Of a stretch of DNA of 64,000 nucleotides, positions 59,938-64,000 are shown one piece after another. Location: contig NZ_FQWW01000001.1 in assembly GCF_900129795.1 (NCBI RefSeq), positions 558,001 to 622,000 of the forward strand. Direction: 5' to 3'. A program made the position numbers and the translations under genes. Source of the stretch: Flavobacterium sp. CF108. GTDB taxonomy: Bacteria > Bacteroidota > Bacteroidia > Flavobacteriales > Flavobacteriaceae. Within the stretch, counting starts at the first letter, position 1, and every line of letters begins with the position of its first letter. The notes under the pieces were generated by a model. It searched no databases, had not been told where the DNA came from, and saw only the letters and a list, made by a program, of their open reading frames with translations.

Positions 59938-60495
59938 ATGAAAAAATTATTCGCCTTTATTGTTCTTTTTTTATCCATACAATTACAAAGTCAAACCTTT
60001 ATAAAATTTAACGGAGCTACTGCTTTAGTAGGTATTCCAAATGTTGGTATCGAAACCAGTATTGGCGAAAAAACTACCTTTAGTTTTGATGTTATGGCTT
60101 CTTTCTGGAAATCGTTTAACGGAAATAGCCCAATGGAATTTTACACTTTTACTCCAGAAGTTCGTTATCATTTTAAAGAAAAATATAACGGATTTTATGT
60201 TGGTGCTCACGCAGGTCCTGATTTTTATCAATTACAAAAATGGAATTACTGGAATACTAACAAGTACGAACACGGTTTTGGCTACCGTTTAGGAGTTACA
60301 GTAGGTTATAATATTAAATTGAACGATAAATTTTTACTGGATATTTTTGCCGGAGGCGGATGGCATCAGGGTTTTTATCATGGATATTATAATGACGGAA
60401 CGCCAGGAAGGTATGAAAAAGCGCAACACTGGAACAAAAGCGGAGAATGGCTTCCGTATCGCGGCGGTGTAATGCTTTCGTATAAACTGAACTAA
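59938..60495 (+). CDS. Outer-membrane beta-barrel protein
   Basis: From ATG 59938 the protein is 185 aa; an upstream in-frame ATG at 59875 would add 21 residues with a non-signal sequence and is rejected. A signal peptide of about 19 residues ends in LQSQ. The mature chain is rich in aromatic beta strands (TTFSFDVMASFW, YNGFYVGAHAGPDFYQ, FLLDIFAGGGWHQGFYHGYYNDG), ending in an aromatic-terminated strand, GVMLSYKLN. It fits a small, about eight-stranded barrel (DUF3575-like). Convergent with VF530, only two bases apart. Confidence 0.75.
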   Translation: MKKLFAFIVLFLSIQLQSQTFIKFNGATALVGIPNVGIETSIGEKTTFSFDVMASFWKSFNGNSPMEFYTFTPEVRYHFKEKYNGFYVGAHAGPDFYQLQKWNYWNTNKYEHGFGYRLGVTVGYNIKLNDKFLLDIFAGGGWHQGFYHGYYNDGTPGRYEKAQHWNKSGEWLPYRGGVMLSYKLN

Positions 60496-60497
60496 AA

Positions 60498-60722
60498 TCA
60501 GCTGAATTTAGGAAGCGTTTTTACATATAATTCTTCTACTTTTTTTCGCGCCCAATCGGTTTTTCTTAAAAAAGTAAGGCTTGATTTTACACTCGGGTTT
60601 GACATAAAGCATTTTACAGGAATTAATTCTCCTAAAGTGTCAAAACCATAATAATCAACCAAAGTTTCTACAATTCTTTGAAGTGTGATTCCGTGCAGCG
60701 GATCTTTAGATTTATTTTCCAT
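60498..60722 (-). CDS. VF530-family (DUF2132) DNA-binding-like protein
   Basis: A 74-aa protein matching the VF530 family: [21 protein letters not shown] and the almost invariant [28 protein letters not shown]. The structure known from Vibrio is a small helical, DNA-binding-like fold; the biological role is unknown. It begins ATG 60722 and ends two bases from the barrel gene on the other strand. Confidence 0.92.
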   Translation of the reverse strand: MENKSKDPLHGITLQRIVETLVDYYGFDTLGELIPVKCFMSNPSVKSSLTFLRKTDWARKKVEELYVKTLPKFS

Positions 60723-60743
60723 TTTATATAATTTAAATAATAC

Positions 60744-60776
60744 AAAAGACCGTCCTCAAAAAGAACGGTCTTTTTT
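60744..60776 (-). terminator. Terminator of the 212-aa barrel gene
   Basis: AAAAGACCGT pairs with ACGGTCTTTT (60744-60776), followed by a run of T in both directions. Confidence 0.85.
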
Positions 60777-60813
60777 GCAAAATTAACGAATTCACCTAAT
60801 ACAATTCGCTAAA

Positions 60814-61452
60814 TTAGAATATGAATTTAAATCCAAAAGAAAGCGGAGAAGTTAAATTTGGTTTACTTCCTGCTAAAGTTGTGTTATAAAACGGATCTAC
60901 ATTTGCAACATGCGCCAACCCAAAATTTGTAACCGTCGTTTTTTCTCCATCTTTAGGCTCAAGCGTTGTAGAAGTAAAATTAGCCAAATCATAAGAGAAC
61001 TCAACTGAGAAGTTTTTCGTTACAAAATAATCAAAACCTCCTGATACTGATAATCCTACCTGATTAACTTTTAATCCGCTTTCTTTTTCTTTTCCGGTAA
61101 TAACTGGTACAGCCGCTTGTCCAAAAAAGTACAACGAACCCGCTACATTCCAATATTTTCTTGCCAAAGGCTGAATCACAAATAAATCTGTTTTTGCAGC
61201 TGTTCCAGCGTTAGAATCTGCTTTTATATTAATAAACCCAATTCCTGCTCCAACAGCAACTGAAGGCGTAACAAATGTACCAACAACTGGAAGTACAGAT
61301 AAACTTGTGTTTTTCAAATCTGCAGTTTTTGTCTGCTGATAACCAAATTGCGAAGTCGCAAACCAAGCTCCTTTTAAACCTTGAGCCGAATCCTGAGCTT
61401 TTACAGATAAACCAATTAATGCAATACCAACTAATGTAAAAATCTTTTTCAT
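60814..61452 (-). CDS. Outer-membrane beta-barrel protein
   Basis: A 212-aa exported protein. A signal peptide of about 19 residues ends in VKAQ. The mature part is strand-rich (VVGTFVTPSVAVGAGIGFINI, GLSVSGGFDYFVTKNFSVEFSYDLANF), closing with PLSFGFKFIF, an aromatic end for barrel insertion. Resembles the short porin-like proteins of Bacteroidetes (outer membrane protein beta-barrel domain). Function not known. Confidence 0.78.
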   Translation of the reverse strand: MKKIFTLVGIALIGLSVKAQDSAQGLKGAWFATSQFGYQQTKTADLKNTSLSVLPVVGTFVTPSVAVGAGIGFINIKADSNAGTAAKTDLFVIQPLARKYWNVAGSLYFFGQAAVPVITGKEKESGLKVNQVGLSVSGGFDYFVTKNFSVEFSYDLANFTSTTLEPKDGEKTTVTNFGLAHVANVDPFYNTTLAGSKPNLTSPLSFGFKFIF

Positions 61453-61577
61453 TTTAAGTTTGTTTTATAATTACAGAACAAACTTATGAGTAAGGTTTTG
61501 TGCCAAAGCTGATTAAAATCATAGATTAAAAGAAATCTTTAATTATATTTGACAGTATGAATGTCTTGCAATTTTCT

Positions 61578-61585
61578 TACTTTTG
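61578..61585 (+). promoter_or_regulatory. -7 box adjacent to the smpB start codon
   Basis: TACTTTTG fits TAnnTTTG and ends five bases before the smpB ATG (61591). A TTTG at 61548-61551 is 26 bases upstream, longer than the usual 17-23. The predicted transcript start falls at or near the ATG. Confidence 0.5.
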
Positions 61586-61590
61586 CCACC

Positions 61591-62046
61591 ATGTTAAAAT
61601 CAGTCAATATACTTAATAAGAGAGCTCGTTTTGATTACGAGATAATCGACACTTATACTGCCGGAATTGTTTTGGCGGGAACCGAAATTAAATCGATACG
61701 TTTAGGAAAAGCGAATATTACAGAAAGCTTTTGCGAATTTAGCGGTTTGGAGCTTTTTGCTATCAATACTTATATAGAAGAATATTCTTTTGGAAATCAG
61801 TTTAATCATAAATCAAGAAGCGAACGTAAATTGCTTTTAAACAAAAAAGAATTAAAAACACTTCATAAAAGCGTTCAGGCAAAAGGTCTTACTATTGTTC
61901 CGCTTAAGTTATTTACGAACGAAAAAGGTCTTGCAAAACTGCAAATTGGTCTTTGTAAAGGAAAGAAAAACTACGACAAACGTGAATCTCTAAAAGAACA
62001 AGATACAAAACGCGACTTAGACAGGATTAAAAAAGCGTACAACTAA
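61591..62046 (+). CDS. smpB: SsrA-binding protein SmpB
   Basis: From ATG 61591 the protein is 151 aa ([18 protein letters not shown]), the normal start; an in-frame ATG at 61561 adds ten residues including [11 protein letters not shown] and overlaps the -7 box. Conserved [47 protein letters not shown] and [19 protein letters not shown] are the tmRNA-binding OB-fold and C-terminal tail. With tmRNA it rescues stalled ribosomes. The tmRNA gene (ssrA) is not in the window. Confidence 0.96.
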   Translation: MLKSVNILNKRARFDYEIIDTYTAGIVLAGTEIKSIRLGKANITESFCEFSGLELFAINTYIEEYSFGNQFNHKSRSERKLLLNKKELKTLHKSVQAKGLTIVPLKLFTNEKGLAKLQIGLCKGKKNYDKRESLKEQDTKRDLDRIKKAYN

Positions 62047-62124
62047 TCTTTCATTTATTCTAGCTAAATCTATGTTTATCAAAATTTTATAGTTATTTTT
62101 ATAGAAACAATATAACTGTAAAAT

Positions 62125-62766
62125 ATGAAAAAGTACTTAATTCTACTCATTGCAATTCTGTCACTTTCAGGTTGTGGCAGTAACACCACTATTGTAAACA
62201 GTTGGAGAGATCCAAAAATAACGGTTGCTCAGGAACACTTTAAAAAAGTCTTAGTTGTTGCTTTAGTTAAAGATGAAGCTTCGAGGAGAATTACCGAAAA
62301 TCGAATTGCATCAAGTAATCCGATTTTTAAAACTTCTTACCAATACTTAAACGAAACTACCAAAGAACTTACAAAGGAGCAAAAGCTAAAAATTCTTCAG
62401 GACGAAAATTTTGACGGCGTTGTAACCATGCGTTTGGTAAGCACCGAAAAAGAAACTACTTATGTTCCCGGATCTTACACAGGAATGTATTACGGCGGTT
62501 TCGACGGCTTATATTCTGGAGTTTATGGTTATGGTTTCGGAAATTGGTACGGAATGTATTCTCCTGCTTACTATGATCCTGGTTATTATCAGGAAACAAC
62601 CTATTATATGGTTGAAACCAATATTTTTTCTTTAAAAGAAAATAAACTAATCTGGACCGGAACTACAAAATCAGATTATGTTACAGACTTAGGCCAAACT
62701 GTAGATGCTATTATGCAGGCCGTAGTTAAAGAAATGAGAAAAGACGGTTCTTTACCTCCAAAATAA
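62125..62766 (+). CDS. Lipoprotein with a Tyr/Gly-rich segment (DUF4136-like)
   Basis: A 213-aa lipoprotein: lipobox LSGC (Cys17) after MKKYLILLIAILSL. Residues about 18-110 resemble the DUF4136-type domain (TTIVNSWRDPKITVAQEHFKKVLVVALVKDEASRR ... FDGVVTMRLVSTEKE). Residues about 115-150 form a Tyr/Gly-rich stretch (YTGMYYGGFDGLYSGVYGYG), after which the chain closes with SLKENKLIWTGTTKSDYV. Function unknown; probably a cell-envelope protein. Confidence 0.72.
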   Translation: MKKYLILLIAILSLSGCGSNTTIVNSWRDPKITVAQEHFKKVLVVALVKDEASRRITENRIASSNPIFKTSYQYLNETTKELTKEQKLKILQDENFDGVVTMRLVSTEKETTYVPGSYTGMYYGGFDGLYSGVYGYGFGNWYGMYSPAYYDPGYYQETTYYMVETNIFSLKENKLIWTGTTKSDYVTDLGQTVDAIMQAVVKEMRKDGSLPPK

Positions 62767-62774
62767 AATAAGAG

Positions 62775-62803
62775 AAAGCAATATTTAAAGTATTGCTTTT
62801 TTT
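62775..62803 (+). terminator. Terminator of the lipoprotein gene
   Basis: AAAGCAATA (62775-62783) pairs with TATTGCTTT (62791-62799), followed by T to 62803. Confidence 0.85.
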
Positions 62804-62849
62804 ATAACTTTTAGAATGACTAAATTTGTCAAGACTTTAATTTTCATAA

Positions 62850-63857
62850 ATGAAATCGTTACTAAAAAATGCCAGAGAACAAAAAGGATTAAAAACCCGT
62901 GAAGTTGCTCAACTTCTGAGAATTGATCAGGCATTAATCAGCAAATTTGAATCTGGAACCAGAAAACCAACCAAAGATCAAATTATAAAACTCGCCCAGC
63001 TTTTAGAAATTGATTACGAAACTTTAATGATTGCCTGGCTCAAAGAAAAAATTCTTTATGAAATTGGTGATGAAGAATTTGCATTAAAAGCTCTAATTTT
63101 AGTGGAACAAGAAATTCAAAACAATAAAAAAGAAATTAACTCTACAATCGTTTCTTCCGTTCAAAATATCTTAGATGAAATTGAAATATTAAAAAATAAA
63201 ATTCAATCTTTTAATCATTTTGAATTACGTCAAATTTCAAAGACATTAGAATTAGAATTTATTTTTAAAAGCATTCGTTTAAACGGAAATTCTTTGACGT
63301 TGGAAGAAACTAAATCTGTTATAAATGATGGTTTAACCATTTCTGACAAAAGCATTCAAAATCATCTTGAAGCTATAAATTTTCAAGAAACAGCATTATA
63401 CATCAAAGATTTAAATCAAAAGAAAATATCTTTAAATGAAAAAGATTTTCTTTCTATTCATAATTTAATTTTTAGAGGGATTGAATCTGAAAATTCAGGG
63501 AAATATAAAAATGATTCATTGATTTTACGTAAAATGAATTTATTTTTTAATTGGTACGAATCACATAAAAACAATCTTCATCCCATAATTCTTGCATCTG
63601 AAGCACATCTAAAAATACTTGAAATCAATCCTTTTGAAAATGGAAATCTTCAAATGGCAAATTTGACATTGAATTGGATCTTACTTCAACATAATTATGT
63701 GTATGCTTCAATTGAAGACAATCAAGAAAATATAAATGAATATTTATCTGTTTTGGAAGAAAGTCAACTTCAAAAGGATCAATCGATTTTTATAAATTAT
63801 ATCTTAAAAATTGAAAAGGAAAATCTAAATCGAGCTATCCAATTAATTGTAAAATAA
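62850..63857 (+). CDS. XRE helix-turn-helix protein fused to a degenerate Fic domain
   Basis: A 335-aa protein. Residues 4-62 are an XRE DNA-binding domain (ARTK-like NAREQKGLKTREVAQLLRID, then ALISKFESGTRKPT). A coiled linker runs about 80-120. Residues about 130-335 read as a Fic fold: the inhibitory-helix region IFKSIRLNGNSLTLEETKSVI matches the Fic 'SNAIEGNTLTLxET' pattern, but the inhibitory Glu is Asn145. The catalytic loop reads INPFENGNLQ (259-268) where active Fic proteins have HPFxxGNGR, so the catalytic His is Asn260 and the GR is LQ. AMP transfer is therefore unlikely; it looks like a pseudoenzyme regulator. Confidence 0.8.
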   Translation: MKSLLKNAREQKGLKTREVAQLLRIDQALISKFESGTRKPTKDQIIKLAQLLEIDYETLMIAWLKEKILYEIGDEEFALKALILVEQEIQNNKKEINSTIVSSVQNILDEIEILKNKIQSFNHFELRQISKTLELEFIFKSIRLNGNSLTLEETKSVINDGLTISDKSIQNHLEAINFQETALYIKDLNQKKISLNEKDFLSIHNLIFRGIESENSGKYKNDSLILRKMNLFFNWYESHKNNLHPIILASEAHLKILEINPFENGNLQMANLTLNWILLQHNYVYASIEDNQENINEYLSVLEESQLQKDQSIFINYILKIEKENLNRAIQLIVK

Positions 63858-63860
63858 GAA

Positions 63861-63885
63861 AAAGCCCAGCTAACCGGGCTTTCTT
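63861..63885. terminator. Bidirectional terminator between the XRE-Fic gene and pcm
   Basis: AAAGCCC (63861-63867) and GGGCTTT (63876-63882) with an 8-nt loop, flanked by A-rich and T-rich runs; serves the convergent genes. Confidence 0.8.
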
Positions 63886-63886
63886 A

Positions 63887-64000
63887 TTAATTTTTATCTT
63901 CTAATAAAGGAACAAATCTAAATTCTCCAAACTCATGTTTTTCAAATTGAGTTTCATTCTTTCTAATTAACAAAGTCATAATCTGAACATCCTCTCCAAG
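63887..64000 (-). CDS. pcm: Protein-L-isoaspartate O-methyltransferase, C-terminal fragment
   Basis: Only the last 37 codons plus stop are in the window; the gene continues past 64000. The visible end, VQIMTLLIRKNETQFEKHEF then GEFRFVPLLEDKN, is the typical C-terminus of Bacteroidetes PCMT, which methylates isoaspartyl residues in damaged proteins as a step of repair. smpB lies 1.8 kb away, a neighbourhood I believe is common in this group. Assignment rests on this terminal motif alone. Confidence 0.8.
   Translation of the reverse strand, partial: LGEDVQIMTLLIRKNETQFEKHEFGEFRFVPLLEDKN

Overview
The window comes from the chromosome of a Flavobacterium, close in gene content to the F. johnsoniae group. 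The evidence is low GC, a protein with a Por/type IX (T9SS) C-terminal sorting domain, a bacillithiol-type YtxJ protein, the Bacteroidetes-style N-acylornithine carbamoyltransferase arginine route, promoters of the Bacteroidetes TTTG / TAnnTTTG type, and many short palindromic intergenic repeats. I saw no rRNA, tRNA, CRISPR array, prophage or classical insertion sequence. Most genes are chromosomal housekeeping genes; the accessory signal lies mainly between genes.

Layout. 1-7.5 kb: the tail of an old-yellow-enzyme gene, a small helical protein, then a minus-strand group made of a DUF6377-type regulator, a GH3 beta-glucosidase, a DUF1349 protein and an acyltransferase, which is a small glycan-use locus without SusC/SusD. 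7.6-13.2 kb: a CHMI-like tautomerase, a long acyl-CoA dehydrogenase, and a divergent DMT exporter / MocR regulator pair. 13.6-19.7 kb: a response regulator-histidine kinase-stress protein-bestrophin cluster and two outer-membrane barrels. 20.5-32.1 kb: metabolic genes aspA, guaC, miaE, glyA and fahA, and the agmatine-to-putrescine pair aguA/aguB flanking a choice-of-anchor I lipoprotein. 32.2-41.4 kb: a 1085-aa secreted T9SS protein, two tandem-duplicated 137-aa lipoproteins, a DUF808 membrane protein, a 39-aa membrane peptide, clpB and ytxJ. 41.5-43.7 kb: two overlapping membrane-protein genes.

43.8-55.4 kb holds one long minus-strand arginine/proline cluster in the order GNAT, argG, argC, argD, proA, proB, GxxExxY, argF', argB, argE, argH. 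It starts from a good Bacteroidetes promoter with ARG-box-like sequences and a leader of about 325 nt rich in inverted repeats, and ends in a strong terminator after argH. The carbamoyltransferase is the N-acylornithine type, so the ArgE-like enzyme should deacylate N-acylcitrulline before ArgG and ArgH finish arginine. ProB and ProA share the operon and supply the proline branch. 55.9-64 kb: an M1 peptidase, an epimerase, acetyltransferases, barrels, VF530, smpB, a lipoprotein, an XRE-Fic fusion and the tail of pcm.

Strongest leads: (1) a 0.55-kb unit at 48464-49016 in which a PD-(D/E)XK-like GxxExxY gene sits between inverted copies of a ~52-nt repeat that also occurs without a gene at 22599-22740 and singly at 24390-24442; (2) a helix-turn-helix/Fic fusion whose catalytic and inhibitory Fic motifs are both degenerate; (3) two copies of a structured intergenic element with compensatory stem changes, which I believe is the Flavo-1 type RNA; (4) a cysteine-rich GNAT heading the arginine operon, a candidate for the glutamate N-acylation step; (5) nested two- and three-layer inverted repeats.
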